From Bog-756 sp963776225 (GTDB lineage: Bacteria; Actinomycetota; Acidimicrobiia; Acidimicrobiales; RAAP-2): a DNA stretch of 64,000 nt. The position numbers were made by a program, and so were the translations under genes. Below the pieces are notes generated by a model. It was not told the DNA's origin. It saw only the letters and a list, made by a program, of their open reading frames with translations, and ran no database searches. Within the stretch, counting starts at the first letter, position 1; every line of letters starts with the position of its first letter. Positions 43,261-53,251 of this stretch are shown one piece after another. Where the stretch lies: assembly GCA_963776225.1 (NCBI GenBank), contig CAVZLL010000004.1:1-64000 (forward strand), given 5' to 3'.

Positions 43261-44232
43261 CTAGGGCTGATCGGTCAGGTGCTGAGCGAGAAACGCCAGT
43301 GACGGCGGCTCCTGCGACCGGAAGAACGGATCGGTGTGGCAGCCCTGCGGCACCTCGACGACCGCCCCCGGAGGCAGCGCCTGGATGAGGGCTTCGACAC
43401 CGGGGTGGAACGGGTCTTGAGCACCGGATGCCACCCGGACCGGTTTGTCCGCCAGCGCCCGTGCATGGGTGACGGCGTCGTAGCTGCCGAACGCCCTCGC
43501 TGAGGCAAAGGCACCGGCATTGGCCGAATGGGCCTCCGAATAGCTCGTCCAGATGGCCGGACTGATGGCGGCCACTGCGGAGATGAGGTCCGGGTGGGTC
43601 TCGGCCAGCACGATCGCTCCATACCCCCCCATCGAGATTCCCATCGCGCCGATCTTCCGGGGCGGTCGTCCGAGACCCAGCCTCTGGCAGCGAGGGATGA
43701 GCTCGTCGACCACCATGCCCATCGGATCGTCGCCCGGGTGGGGATTCCAATAGCCACCGCCACCGTCGACGGTCACCATGGCCATGGGCGCCAGACCGTG
43801 GCCGTCCATCCGCAGTGCCACCGCCTGTGCCGGGGACATCCCCGACAGGGCATCGGTGTGGTTGCCACCGAAGCCGTGGAGCATCACGACCAGCGGAAGG
43901 TCGTCTCCGGCCCCGTGGCCCGGTGGGAAGGCGACGGTGTATCCCACGGTCCGGTTCCGAGCGCCAGAGGAGAAGGTGCCGGTGATCGAGTCACCGAGCG
44001 GCGAGAAGACGGGTGTCCCGCTCACCACCGAGCACGCTCCGTCGAGCTGGTCGAGCCATTGCTGGCCGGGTACGACGCCGTGGGACATCAGCTCGACCCC
44101 GGCCGCCCCGGCCAGGACGACCAATCCGGCCCCTCCGAGGCCCAATTTCAGGAATCGCCGCCGATTCCACGATGCGGGCTCACTCCCGACCGCTGCCGCC
44201 GTCTGCGCGTCATCCGTCTCGCGGTCCACCAT
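43261..44232 (-). CDS. Tat-exported esterase of the antigen 85/esterase D type
   Basis: 323 residues. Twin-arginine signal NRRRFLKLGLGGAGLVVLAG at residues 23-42. The mature part is an alpha/beta-hydrolase: VVMLHGFGGNH oxyanion loop, nucleophile Ser in GISMGGYGA, a late Asp in ASGAQDPFHPG and a His in PQGCHTDPFF. The family includes S-formylglutathione hydrolase and mycolyltransferases; with export, wall or lipid ester chemistry is plausible but not shown. ATG 44232 precedes the signal by 22 residues. Confidence 0.85.
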   Translation of the reverse strand: MVDRETDDAQTAAAVGSEPASWNRRRFLKLGLGGAGLVVLAGAAGVELMSHGVVPGQQWLDQLDGACSVVSGTPVFSPLGDSITGTFSSGARNRTVGYTVAFPPGHGAGDDLPLVVMLHGFGGNHTDALSGMSPAQAVALRMDGHGLAPMAMVTVDGGGGYWNPHPGDDPMGMVVDELIPRCQRLGLGRPPRKIGAMGISMGGYGAIVLAETHPDLISAVAAISPAIWTSYSEAHSANAGAFASARAFGSYDAVTHARALADKPVRVASGAQDPFHPGVEALIQALPPGAVVEVPQGCHTDPFFRSQEPPSLAFLAQHLTDQP

Positions 44233-44274
44233 CCGAGGATCATGGCCCGAATCCGACCCGGCGCCGCTGATGCC

Positions 44275-45207
44275 CTACGCCGGCCGGGTCGCGCCGACCA
44301 GGTCCGGCCACCCGGCCCCCTCGAGCCGCACCACCGCACCGGTGTGCGGGGCGTCGATCATCTCGCCCGCCCCCACGTAGAGTCCGACGTGGTCGACCCC
44401 GCGGGTGCTGCTCCCGAAGAAGAGCAGGTCCCCGGGCTCGACCGGCGTTCCGCCGGCGACCGCCGGCCCGGCGTCGAACTGGTCCTGGGCCACCCGGGGC
44501 AGTGCGATCCGAGCCTGTCCGAACGCGGCCTGGACCAACCCGGAACAGTCGAACCCGCCCGGACCGGTGCCCCCCCAGCGGTAGGGCGTCCCGAGCTGCG
44601 CGGCGGCGAACCCGAGAACCGCCGCGGTGGTTCCGGTCAGGGTCGGGTCCTCGGCGAAGGCGAGCGAGAGGACGAGGACGGTGGCCGCGTAGCGGGTCGA
44701 ATGGTCGTAGTCGAGGACGGCTCCCCAGAGGCCCGCAGGTCCCCCCGCCGCACCGCCTCCGTCGACGCAGAGGAGGGAGGCCGCGGTGTACACGGCGTCC
44801 ACCGGATCGTAGGGCGTCGGCGGGTCCGCACCGCCCGGACCGGTAGTCGCGTGGGCGGCGAAGGTGGCCGGCTCGAATTGGAACGGTCCTTCGGCCCCGG
44901 CGGGGTTGGCGCCGGAGGCGACACCCGGGGCGGTCGAGCGCCCGCTGTCGGACTCGACGGTGCCGATCGCGGCCAGGACCGACCAGGACAATCCGGGACA
45001 GGTCGCCGCCGCGGCCTGTTCCAGGGCGGTCCACCCGGCCGGAAGCGCGGGACCCGGGTCGATTGCGCTGGAGGCGGCCCCGGCGCGCCCGCCGCCCGGG
45101 TCACCACCCGTCGTCCCGCCGCCCGGTGCGGCAACGGCCGCGAGGACGGCGACGCCTACGACCAGCCCGACGATCACCAGGGCGATCACGCCCACCACCT
45201 TGCCCAC
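44275..45207 (-). CDS. Cell-wall hydrolase: transglycosylase-like plus NlpC/P60 domain
   Basis: 310 residues from GTG 45207, with GAGGAG 5 nt upstream. Membrane anchor at 5-27, Gly-rich linker, then a lytic-transglycosylase-like domain (about 60-180; catalytic Glu likely in AIGTVESDSG, followed by GPFQFEPATFAAH) and NlpC/P60 (about 195-310; Cys in GGFDCSGLVQ, His in VDHVGLYVG). The pair would cut glycan strands and stem peptides. Similar two-domain proteins occur in conjugation systems, but no transfer genes are near, so a house-keeping wall role is more likely. Confidence 0.85.
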   Translation of the reverse strand: MGKVVGVIALVIVGLVVGVAVLAAVAAPGGGTTGGDPGGGRAGAASSAIDPGPALPAGWTALEQAAAATCPGLSWSVLAAIGTVESDSGRSTAPGVASGANPAGAEGPFQFEPATFAAHATTGPGGADPPTPYDPVDAVYTAASLLCVDGGGAAGGPAGLWGAVLDYDHSTRYAATVLVLSLAFAEDPTLTGTTAAVLGFAAAQLGTPYRWGGTGPGGFDCSGLVQAAFGQARIALPRVAQDQFDAGPAVAGGTPVEPGDLLFFGSSTRGVDHVGLYVGAGEMIDAPHTGAVVRLEGAGWPDLVGATRPA

Positions 45208-45399
45208 GGGGACTCCTCGCCACGGGCTGCACGGGTGTGAGCTGTGGGCTCAGAGCGAGGGGCCCGCCGGACCGCCCGGGAGGAGGGGTCACGCCGTCAC
45301 GTCCGGATCGGTCGGGTCCCCGACCGCTCCAGTCCACCAGACGGGACCACCGCGCACAATGCCCGGGTCCGCCGGGCGGGCTGCGGTCCCGCCGCTCGG

Positions 45400-45405
45400 T
45401 AAGCT
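45400..45405 (+). promoter_or_regulatory. Candidate -10 element for the acyl-CoA ligase gene
   Basis: TAAGCT, followed by a 41-nt stretch with the ribosome-binding site GGGGAGG (45434-45440) before ATG 45447. Confidence 0.4.
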
Positions 45406-45446
45406 CGGTCGCCCGGACACCCCGACAGGGACAGGGGAGGATCGAC

Positions 45447-47151
45447 ATGCTGAGCACCATGCAGGACGCCCCGTTGCTGATCAGCGGGATCCTCCGCCAC
45501 GGCCGGCAGGTGTACCCCGACAGCCGGGTGGTGACCATCGTCGGACCGGAGGGCGAGTCGGTCGCCGCCTCGTTCGCGGAGGTGGCCGAACGGTCCGAAC
45601 GGCTGGCCAGCGCGCTCGGGCGGCTCGGCGTGGGCGACTCCGACCGGGTGGGGACCTTCCTGTGGAACAACCAGGCGCATCTCGAGGCCTACCTTGCAGT
45701 CCCCTCGATGGGCGCGGTCCTCCACACCCTCAATCTGCGTCTCTTCCCCGACCAGCTCGCCTACGTGATCAACCACGCAGAGGACCGGGTCGTCATCGTG
45801 GACGCCTCCATCGCCGGACTGCTCGCCCGGGTCCGCGACAAGCTGACCACCGTCAAGCACATCGTGGTGGTCGGGGACGGGGACACCTCCTCGCTGGGGG
45901 AGACCCTCGCCTACGAGGACCTGCTGGCCGCCGAGGAGCCCGGCTACGACTGGCCCGTCTTCGACGAACGCCAGGCCGCCGCCATGTGCTACACGTCGGG
46001 CACCACCGGCAACCCGAAGGGCGTGGTCTACAGCCACCGGTCGACCATCCTCCACGCCATGGCCGTCTGCTCCGGGGCGGCACTGGCCCTCTCCGAGTAC
46101 GACCGTGCCCTCTCGATCGTGCCGATGTTCCACGCCAACGCCTGGGGCACCCCGTACGCCGCGCTGCTCACCGGGGCGGACCTGATCATGCCCCAGCAGT
46201 TCCTCCAGGCAGCCCCGCTCACCGCGATCATCGCCACAGCACCGCCCGACCCTCTCCGCCGGGGTTCCGACCATCTGGAGCGACCTGCTCCGGTACTCCC
46301 AGACCCACGAGGTCGACCTCTCGTCGCTCCGCATGATCACCGCCGGTGGGGCGGCAGTCCCGCGACAGCTCATCGAGCGGTTCCGGGACGAGCTCGGCGT
46401 CGAACTGGTCCAGGGGTGGGGGATGACCGAGACCAGCCCGGTCTGTGCGCTCGCCTTCCCGCCGCGCGGGGCCGCACCGGAGGAGGAGATCGAATGGCGG
46501 TCGAAGACCGGCCGGGTGGTGGCCGGCGTGGAGGTCCGGGTGGTCGCCGAGGACGGCAGCATCCTGCCCAACGACGGGGAGTCGGTCGGCGAGTTCGAGG
46601 TGCGGGGTCCGTGGATCACCGGCTCCTACTACCTGGACCCCACCCCCGAGCGCTTCAACGACGGGTGGTTGCGCACCGGCGATCTCGGTTCGCTCGACCG
46701 GATCGGCTTCATGCAGATCAGCGATCGGACCAAGGACGTCATCAAGTCCGGCGGGGAATGGATCTCTTCGGTCGAGCTGGAGAACGAGGTCATGGCCCAT
46801 CCGGAGGTGGTCGAGGCGGCGGTCATCGCCGTGCCCGACGAGCGGTGGAGCGAGCGGCCGATGGTGGCGGTGGTCCTGGAGGAGGGCTCGGCGGTGACCC
46901 CCCGTGAGTTGCGCGAATTCCTGACCGGTCGGGTCAGCCGCTGGTGGCTGCCGGATCGGTGGGCGATCGTCGACGAGGTCCCCAAGACCAGCGTCGGCAA
47001 GTTCGACAAGAAGGTGCTCCGGACCCGGTATGCCGAGGGCGGGCTCGAGATCGTGGAGGTCATCGAGGACAGGCTCGAGATCGTGGAGGTCACCGAGGAC
47101 ATCGAGATCGTCCCCGCTGGGTCAGAGGTCGCGCCGCCGGCCGGTGACTGA
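45447..47151 (+). CDS. Fatty-acyl-CoA ligase (frameshifted)
   Basis: About 567 residues after removing one extra base near 46236. ANL-superfamily enzyme that activates a carboxylic acid with ATP and joins it to CoA. The P-loop-like block is MCYTSGTTGNPKGVVYSH; later blocks are ITAGGAAVP, GWGMTETSPV, GWLRTGDLGSLDRIGF, DRTKDVIKSGGEWISSVELEN and the catalytic lysine in KTSVGKFDKKVLR. It fits the medium/long-chain (AlkK/FadD) branch. The C-terminus carries a duplicated acidic decapeptide beyond the usual end. ATG 45447 has a strong ribosome-binding site. Confidence 0.9.
47042..47100 (+). repeat. 30-bp tandem duplication at the 3' end of the acyl-CoA ligase gene
   Basis: Two 29-bp copies at 47042-47070 and 47072-47100 with one mismatch, followed by the start of a third. 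They encode LEIVEVIEDR and LEIVEVTED. In frame, so copy number could vary without breaking the gene. Confidence 0.85.
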
Positions 47152-47395
47152 CCGGACCGCCGACCAGCTCGCCGACCTGGCCGGGCGGCTGACCGCGATC
47201 GGAGAGGAGCTCGCCGACCGAGCCCTCGATCGGCTCCGCGAGGCGGGGGACTCGGCACGGGCCGGTGAGACCCCGGACCCCGCACTGGTCGCCGAGGAGC
47301 GGCGGCTCACCCGGGCACGCCGAGCGGTGGAGAAGGCGGTGATCCTGCTGGAGGGACCGGCGAGCCGTGTGCCCGGCGCGGACGACGATCCCTGA
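47144..47395 (+). CDS. Small helical protein of unknown function
   Basis: 83 residues from GTG 47144, overlapping the ligase stop. Rich in Ala, Glu, Arg and Leu with heptad-like spacing (LADLAGRLTAIGEELADRALDRLREA), so probably a coiled coil. No family recognised. The overlap suggests translational coupling to the acyl-CoA ligase. Confidence 0.6.
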   Translation: MTDRTADQLADLAGRLTAIGEELADRALDRLREAGDSARAGETPDPALVAEERRLTRARRAVEKAVILLEGPASRVPGADDDP

Positions 47396-47415
47396 GGACC
47401 GGCGTCCCGGGCGCT

Positions 47416-48495
47416 CTACCGGTGGTCCCCGGCGGTGGGCTCGGCCAGCTCGGGCTCGACCAGGTCGTTGATCGCGTCGATGAGCTCGCGGAGGCGGCCG
47501 TAGTGGACCTTGTCGAACCTCAGGGCGAGCCTGGGCAGGTCGAGATGGTCGTCGTCGGCCCGCTCGGGCGGCAGCGGCCGTGTGGAGCGGATGACCCCGG
47601 TGGTCACGATGTCGGGGAACCGACGGTTGAGGTCGGCGAGCTGCCGCCGGTCCGGTGCGACGGCCATCCGGATGACCAACAGGTCGCCGACCCACCGGCA
47701 GGAGCGGTAGTTGCCGTAGAAGCCGAGCAGTGCCGCGGCGGCGGTGGCCACGTCGTCGGTGAGGGTGAAGAAGGCGCGGTCGTCGGCGGAGACCAGGCCG
47801 CGGGGTTCGACCTCGTCGTGGAGGAAGCGGTTCCAGCCCTGCCAGTAGGTGCCACCGGGGACGTCGAGCATGACCATCGGCGCCGGCTCGGCCTTCCCCG
47901 TCTGGAGGAGGGTGAGCAGCTCGAACCCCTCGTCGAGGGTGCCGAACCCACCGGGGAGGACGACGTACCCGTCCGACTCCTTGATGAGCATGAGCTTGCG
48001 GGTGAAGAAGTAGCGCATCTCGACCAGCTTGGGATCCTGTGCGATGAACAGGTTGGCTCCCTGCTCGTGCGGGAGCCGGATGTTGACGCCGATCGACTGC
48101 TCGCGACCGGCGCCCTCCATCCCGGCGGCCATGATCCCCGGCCCGGCGCCGGTGACCACCATCCAGCCGGCGCGGGACATGGCCGCGGCCAGGTCCCGCG
48201 CCTGCCAGTAGGCGGGATGCTCGGACTCGGTACGGGCAGACCCGAAGATGGTCACCTTCTTCCGGGCGCGGTACGGACGGAAGACCCGGAACGCCTCGGC
48301 CATCTCCGCCAGCGCCGAGTCGGCCACCTTGAGGTCGATGACCTCGGTGTGCTCGGCGAGCAACCCGACCACGGTCGCCATCATCGACCGGTAGAGGCGC
48401 CGCTCGGCTGGCGTCGCCGCCCCGGCGATCAGCGCCTCGATCGCAGGAGCCGGTGGATCCACCCCGGGGTCCACCCCGGGTCGTCGGCCGGCCAT
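47416..48495 (-). CDS. LOG-family protein (possible nucleotide 5'-monophosphate nucleosidase)
   Basis: 359 residues. Rossmann-like core at about 75-265 with VTIFGSARTE, VVTGAGPGIMAAGMEGA and the family signature LPGGFGTLDEGFELLT. LOG proteins release free base from cytokinin or purine nucleotide monophosphates. This is a longer version with about 100 extra residues at the end (FDKVHYGRLRELIDAINDLVEPE), as in other actinobacterial homologues. It begins 1 nt after the fbiC stop, so it is the last gene of that run. Confidence 0.87.
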   Translation of the reverse strand: MAGRRPGVDPGVDPPAPAIEALIAGAATPAERRLYRSMMATVVGLLAEHTEVIDLKVADSALAEMAEAFRVFRPYRARKKVTIFGSARTESEHPAYWQARDLAAAMSRAGWMVVTGAGPGIMAAGMEGAGREQSIGVNIRLPHEQGANLFIAQDPKLVEMRYFFTRKLMLIKESDGYVVLPGGFGTLDEGFELLTLLQTGKAEPAPMVMLDVPGGTYWQGWNRFLHDEVEPRGLVSADDRAFFTLTDDVATAAAALLGFYGNYRSCRWVGDLLVIRMAVAPDRRQLADLNRRFPDIVTTGVIRSTRPLPPERADDDHLDLPRLALRFDKVHYGRLRELIDAINDLVEPELAEPTAGDHR

Positions 48496-48496
48496 C

Positions 48497-50891
48497 TCAG
48501 CGGGCGGCGGCGAGGACCGCCCCGCGGCCGTCGGCGTCGCCGACCCGGCCGTAGAGCGTGGTGCGCTGGGCGAGGGTGCGGCCGAGCGGTGCGACCAGGG
48601 CGCGGAAACCGGCGGCGTCCATCATCTGGCCGTGCGCGGCCCCGGCGGCCCGGGAGATGTTCTCGTCCATCAGGGTTCCACCGAGGTCGTTGACCCCTGC
48701 ACGGAGCAGCTGGCGGACCCCGGCCGCACCCATCTTCACCCAGCTCGCCTGGATGTTGTCGATGGCGCCGCGGTAGGCGATCCGTCCGATCGCGTGCATG
48801 AGCAGGGTCTCCCGGAAGGTCGGGCCGCGGCGCGCCCGTCGCTGGAGGTAGAGCGGGGTGGCCATGTGCACGAAGGGCAGGGGGACGAACTCGGTGAAGC
48901 CCCGCGTCTCGTACTGGAGCGCCCGGGTGCGCACGAGGTGCCGTGCCCAGGAGCGGGGGTGCTCGACGGACCCGAACATGATGGTGACGTTCGAGCGAAG
49001 GCCGACCCCGTGCGCCGTGCGGTGGGCCTCGAGCCACTCGTCGGTGGTGATCTTGTCGGGGCAGAGGACGGCCCGCACCTCGTCGTCGAGGATCTCCGCG
49101 GCGGTCCCGGGCAGCGTGCGGAGACCGGCGTCGCGGAGCAGGACGAGGTAGTCGGCGAGCGGCAGTCCCGACCGGCGCGCCCCTTCGGTCACCTCGAGCG
49201 CGGTGAAGCCGTGGATGTGGATGGTGGGTGAGGCCGCACGTACCGCGCCGAGCACCTCGAGGTAGTACTCACCGTCGAAGTCGGGGTGGATGCCGCCCTG
49301 CAGGCACACCTCGGTGGCCCCGCGCTCTTCGGCCTCGCGTACCCGGTCGGAGATCTCGCCGAGCTCGAGCAGGTACGGAGCGCCCCGCAGGTTCAGGGAG
49401 AGCGGGCCCTTGGAGAACGCGCAGAACCGGCACTTGAAGGTGCAGACGTTGGTGTAGTTGATGTTGCGGTTCACGACGAAGGTCACCTCGTCGCCGACGG
49501 TGTCGGCACGCAGCCGGTCGGCGACCGCGGCCACGGCACGCACCTCCGGCCCGCGGGCACCGAAGAGGGTCACGATCTCGTCCTCGTCCACCTCCTCACC
49601 GTCGAGCACCCCGGCGAGGATCGCGGCCACCGGCCCGCTCCCCGACGGTGCGGCGACCGGGGCGCGCGGCGGGCGCGGCCCGTCGACGGTCGTTCGGCGG
49701 GTCGCGAGCGGAGGATGCAGCAGCTCGGGAGGCGGGGTGTGGGCGCCGGACGCCCAGGCATGGTCCCGGGCGAGGCCTTCTGCGTCGGAGGCGTCGAGCA
49801 CCGGGAAGCGGAGCGCGGGGTCCAGCCACCGTTCGGGGGCGAGGGCGAGCTCGGGGTAGAGGGTCAGTCGTGGCGCGAGGGTGTGACCGCTCGCCTCGGT
49901 GGCGGCGCGGAGGATCCCGACGGCCGGCCAGGCCCGCTCCGGGTTGACGTGGTCGGCGGTCACCGGTGACACGCCGCCCCAGTCGTCGATGCCGGACGCC
50001 ACCAGCGGAGCGAGCTGGTCGGAGAGGTTGGGCGGGGCCTGCAGGTGGATGTCGGTCGGCAGCACCAGGCGGGCGACCGCGATGGTCCAGAGGAGCTCGT
50101 CGGTCGGGCAGGGGGCCGACCGGTGCATCGCGGTGCCGGGCTTGGGGAGGAAGTTCTGGACGATCACCTCCTGGACATGACCGTGCCGCAGGTGGCTGGC
50201 GGCGATCGCCTCCAGCGTGGCCAGGCGGTCGTCCCGCGACTCGCCGATGCCGACCAGCAGGCCGGTGGTGAAGGGGATCTGTTCCTCCCCGGCGGCGTCG
50301 AGGGTGGCCAGCCGGCGCGGCGGGCGTCTTGTCCGGTGCCGACCGGTGCGCGGCGAGGTCGGGGTTGACCGATTCGACCATCATCCCCTGGCTGGCCGAC
50401 ACCGCGCGGAACGCTCGCAGCTCGGCGGCCGAGAGGGCGCCAGCGTTGGCGTGCGGGAGGAGCCCGGTCTCCTCGAGCACCGCCCGGCATGCCGCGACCA
50501 GATAGTCGACCGTCGACCGGTAGCCGTGTTCGGCGAGCCAGGCGGCGGCGAGCGGGTACCGGGTCTCGGGTGCCTCGCCGAGGGTGAACAGGGCCTCGTG
50601 GCAGCCGGCGTCCCGTCCGGCCCGGGCGATGGCCAGCACCTCCTCGATGGGGAGGTAGGGGGCCCCGAGCCTCGCCGGCGGTTTGGCGAACGTGCAGTAG
50701 CCGCACTGGTCGCGGCACAGCATGGTCAGCGGGACGAACACCTTCGGGGAGAAGGTCATCCGGGTTCCGTACGCGGCGTCCCGCACTGCGGCGGCCCGCT
50801 CGCGGAGCTGCTCGATCGGCGCGGTGAGCAGGGTCTCCCGGTCGGGCGCGCCCGGAGGGAACGGCGGAGGGGAGCCGTGGTCGGCGGGCAT
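48497..50891 (-). CDS. fbiC: FO synthase, fused CofG-CofH (frameshifted)
   Basis: About 797 residues after removing one extra base near 50320. It makes the F420 chromophore FO from tyrosine and a flavin precursor. Both halves are radical-SAM domains: CRDQCGYCTFAK near residue 60 (CofG) and CTFKCRFCAFSK (CofH), each Cys-x3-Cys-x2-Cys. The fused form is typical of actinobacteria. ATG 50891 is preferred to GTG 50900 because TAAGGT lies 7 nt before it. The other F420 genes (fbiA, fbiB, fbiD) are not in the window. It follows the pentose phosphate genes directly. Confidence 0.94.
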
Positions 50892-50898
50892 CTGCGAC

Positions 50899-50904
50899 AC
50901 CTTA
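50899..50904 (-). promoter_or_regulatory. -10 element for leaderless fbiC, containing the pgl stop codon
   Basis: TAAGGT on the minus strand, 7 nt before ATG 50891. Its TAA is the stop codon of pgl. Confidence 0.6.
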
Positions 50905-51618
50905 CCGGAGGTCCCTGTCGGCCAACCCCGGCGCGATGTCGCCGATCACACCACCGAGGGCGGCCGCATCGACCAGCCACAGAACGTCCTCGGCGGCCAC
51001 CCGCGCGGCGGGGAGGTCGGCTCCCCCGGTGATCCAGGCGAGCGCCTCGCGCTTCGACTCCCCCGAGACCGTGAAGACGACACGGCGGGCGCGGGCGATG
51101 CCGGCGAGCGTGAGGGTGATCCGGTCGTGGGGGTTGACCCCGTGGGGATCACGGTTGGCCGCGACCAGCCGGCCGGGTCCCGGGGCGACGAGGGCCGGTG
51201 AGTCGGGGAAGAGCGACGCGGTGTGCCCGTCCGGTCCGAGGCCGAGGTGGACCAGGTCCGGGCGGCCCGAGACCGAGAGCAGTCGTTGGTAGGCGTCGGC
51301 CGCCTCCTCCGCGTCCCCCGAGGTGTACATGGGATGGTCGGAGCGGACCGGACCCACGCCGGTGAGCAGCGCCTCCTCGACCATCCGGTGGTTGGAGTCG
51401 GAGTGGTCCGGTGGAACGCACCGTTCGTCGCCGTAGAAGAGGTCGACCGACGACCAGTCGCCTCCTCGGGCGGCCACGGCCCGGTAGCACTCGGCAGCGG
51501 TCTCCCCACCGGAGAGGTACAGCGAGCAGCCACGGGAGCCTGCGTCGGTGACCAGCCCACCGACCAGGTCGGCGAAGGCCTCGGGCACCGACTCGACCGT
51601 CCGCACGGTGCCGGTCAT
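50902..51618 (-). CDS. pgl: 6-phosphogluconolactonase
   Basis: 238 residues, DevB/SOL family. Hydrolyses 6-phosphogluconolactone between the Zwf and Gnd steps. Family blocks: LYLSGGETAAECYRAVA, DLFYGDERCVPPDHSDSN, LVHLGLGPDGHTASLFP and RITLTLAGIARARRVVFTVSGESKR. Length is normal. It follows zwf after 28 nt in the tkt-tal-gnd-zwf-pgl operon; OpcA, the usual neighbour in many actinobacteria, is absent. Confidence 0.94.
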   Translation of the reverse strand: MTGTVRTVESVPEAFADLVGGLVTDAGSRGCSLYLSGGETAAECYRAVAARGGDWSSVDLFYGDERCVPPDHSDSNHRMVEEALLTGVGPVRSDHPMYTSGDAEEAADAYQRLLSVSGRPDLVHLGLGPDGHTASLFPDSPALVAPGPGRLVAANRDPHGVNPHDRITLTLAGIARARRVVFTVSGESKREALAWITGGADLPAARVAAEDVLWLVDAAALGGVIGDIAPGLADRDLR

Positions 51619-51646
51619 CGGACGCCGGCCGTCGCGGATCGGCTGG

Positions 51647-53251
51647 TCACTGGGGGAGCGGGGTCTGGCGTCCGCCGCTCAGCTCGAGGTCGACGACGGG
51701 ATTGCGCCACTCGTCGCCGGAGCGCTCCACCAGGAGGTCGGCCATGTGCGGCCCCCAGGTTCCCGCCGGGTAGAGCTGGAGCGCACCTCCCGGCTGGGAC
51801 CAGGCCTCGAGATAGGGGTCCACGATGCGCCAGGCCTGCTCGACCTCGTCGGATCGGATGAACAAGGTGGCGTCCCCGACGATGGCGTCGTGGATGAGCC
51901 GCTCGTAGCCGTCGGCCGCCTCCGCCCCGGCGAACGCCTCCGCATAGGAGAAGTCCATGGCCACCGAGCGGATGTGGAACTTCTCGCCCGGCACCTTGGC
52001 CCCGAACTCGAGGCTGATCCCCTCGTCCGGCTGGATGCGGAGGACGAGGGTGTTGGGCCGGAGGTCGCGGCTCGAGCGGTGGTCGAAGAGGAGGAAGGGC
52101 ACCTGGCGGAAGGTGAGGGCCACCTCGGTCACCCGTGCCGGCAGCCGCTTGCCGGTGCGGACGAAGATCGGTACCCCGGCCCACCGCCAGTTCTCGACCC
52201 GCAGCCGCAGGGCCAGGTAGGTCTCGGTCTGGCTGTCCGGGGCGACGTCCTCCTCCTCCCGGTAGCCGATGACCGGCAGACCGTCGATGGTGCCGGCCGC
52301 GTACTGGCCCCGGACCGACTTGTCGACCGCCTCGTCCGGGGTGGGGATGTCGATGGCATGGAGCAGCTTGACCTTCTCGTCGCGGATCCGGTCGGCGTCG
52401 GTGCTGGTGGGCGATTCCATGAGGGTGAGCGCGAGCACCTGCATCACGTGGTTCTGGACGATGTCCCGCAGGGCGCCGGCCGTCTCGTAGAAGCCTCCGC
52501 GGTGCTCGACCCCGAGGCTCTCGGCGACGGTCACCTGGACCTGCTCGACGTAGCGCCGGTTCCAGATCGGTTCGAAGATGGCGTTGGCGAACCGGAGGGC
52601 CAGCACGTTCTGGACGGTCTCCTTCCCCATGTAGTGGTCGATCCGGTAGATCTGGCTCTCGTCGAACGCGGCGTGCATGGTGTTGTTGAGGGCGAGGGCG
52701 CTGTCGAGGTCGTGCCCGAAGGGCTTCTCGACCACCACCCGGGCGAAGGTGCCGTGATCGCCCGGCGCGGTGCAGCCGTGGGTGGCCAGGGCCCCGGCGA
52801 CCAGACCGAAGACGCTCGGGATGGTGGCCAGGTAGTAGAGCCGGTTCCCGCCGGTGCCGTCCACGCGGTCGGCGTCGTGGAGGTGGGCGGCAAGCGCGGC
52901 GAAGGTGTCCGGGTGGTCGTACTCCCCGGCGATGTACCGGAACCGGTCGCGGAGCGCCTTCCACTTGGGGCCGCCGTCGGGGGTCGCCTCGGCGACGTGC
53001 GCCCGGAACTGGTCGTCGGTCCACTGGGTGCGGGCGACGCCGATGACCGTGAAGCCGTCGTCGAGGACGCCACGGTCGGCGAGCCGGGCGATGGCCGGAA
53101 GGATCTTTCGGGCGGTGAGGTCACCGGACGCCCCGAAGATGACCATGGCCACCGGGGGGACCTTGGAGAGCACCGGGGGGAGCGACCGTCGCGCGCCCGC
53201 GCTCCGGCGGGGATCGGCGCCGCCGTCGGGGGTGGCGTCCACCGCGGTCAT
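51647..53251 (-). CDS. zwf: Glucose-6-phosphate 1-dehydrogenase
   Basis: 534 residues from ATG 53251. Oxidises glucose 6-phosphate with NADP. Coenzyme fold MVIFGASGDLTARKILPAI (about 35-53), active-site block YRIDHYMGKETVQNVLALRFAN and FVRTGKRLPARVTEV. N-terminal 30 residues are a polar extension. The start overlaps the gnd stop (ATGA). NADP use is the family norm; it is not the F420-dependent enzyme, which belongs to a different fold. Confidence 0.95.
   Translation of the reverse strand: MTAVDATPDGGADPRRSAGARRSLPPVLSKVPPVAMVIFGASGDLTARKILPAIARLADRGVLDDGFTVIGVARTQWTDDQFRAHVAEATPDGGPKWKALRDRFRYIAGEYDHPDTFAALAAHLHDADRVDGTGGNRLYYLATIPSVFGLVAGALATHGCTAPGDHGTFARVVVEKPFGHDLDSALALNNTMHAAFDESQIYRIDHYMGKETVQNVLALRFANAIFEPIWNRRYVEQVQVTVAESLGVEHRGGFYETAGALRDIVQNHVMQVLALTLMESPTSTDADRIRDEKVKLLHAIDIPTPDEAVDKSVRGQYAAGTIDGLPVIGYREEEDVAPDSQTETYLALRLRVENWRWAGVPIFVRTGKRLPARVTEVALTFRQVPFLLFDHRSSRDLRPNTLVLRIQPDEGISLEFGAKVPGEKFHIRSVAMDFSYAEAFAGAEAADGYERLIHDAIVGDATLFIRSDEVEQAWRIVDPYLEAWSQPGGALQLYPAGTWGPHMADLLVERSGDEWRNPVVDLELSGGRQTPLPQ

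Noticed and set aside
44275..45207. Conjugation-system hydrolase
   Set aside because: The domain pair occurs in conjugative elements, but no transfer, relaxase or integration genes are near.
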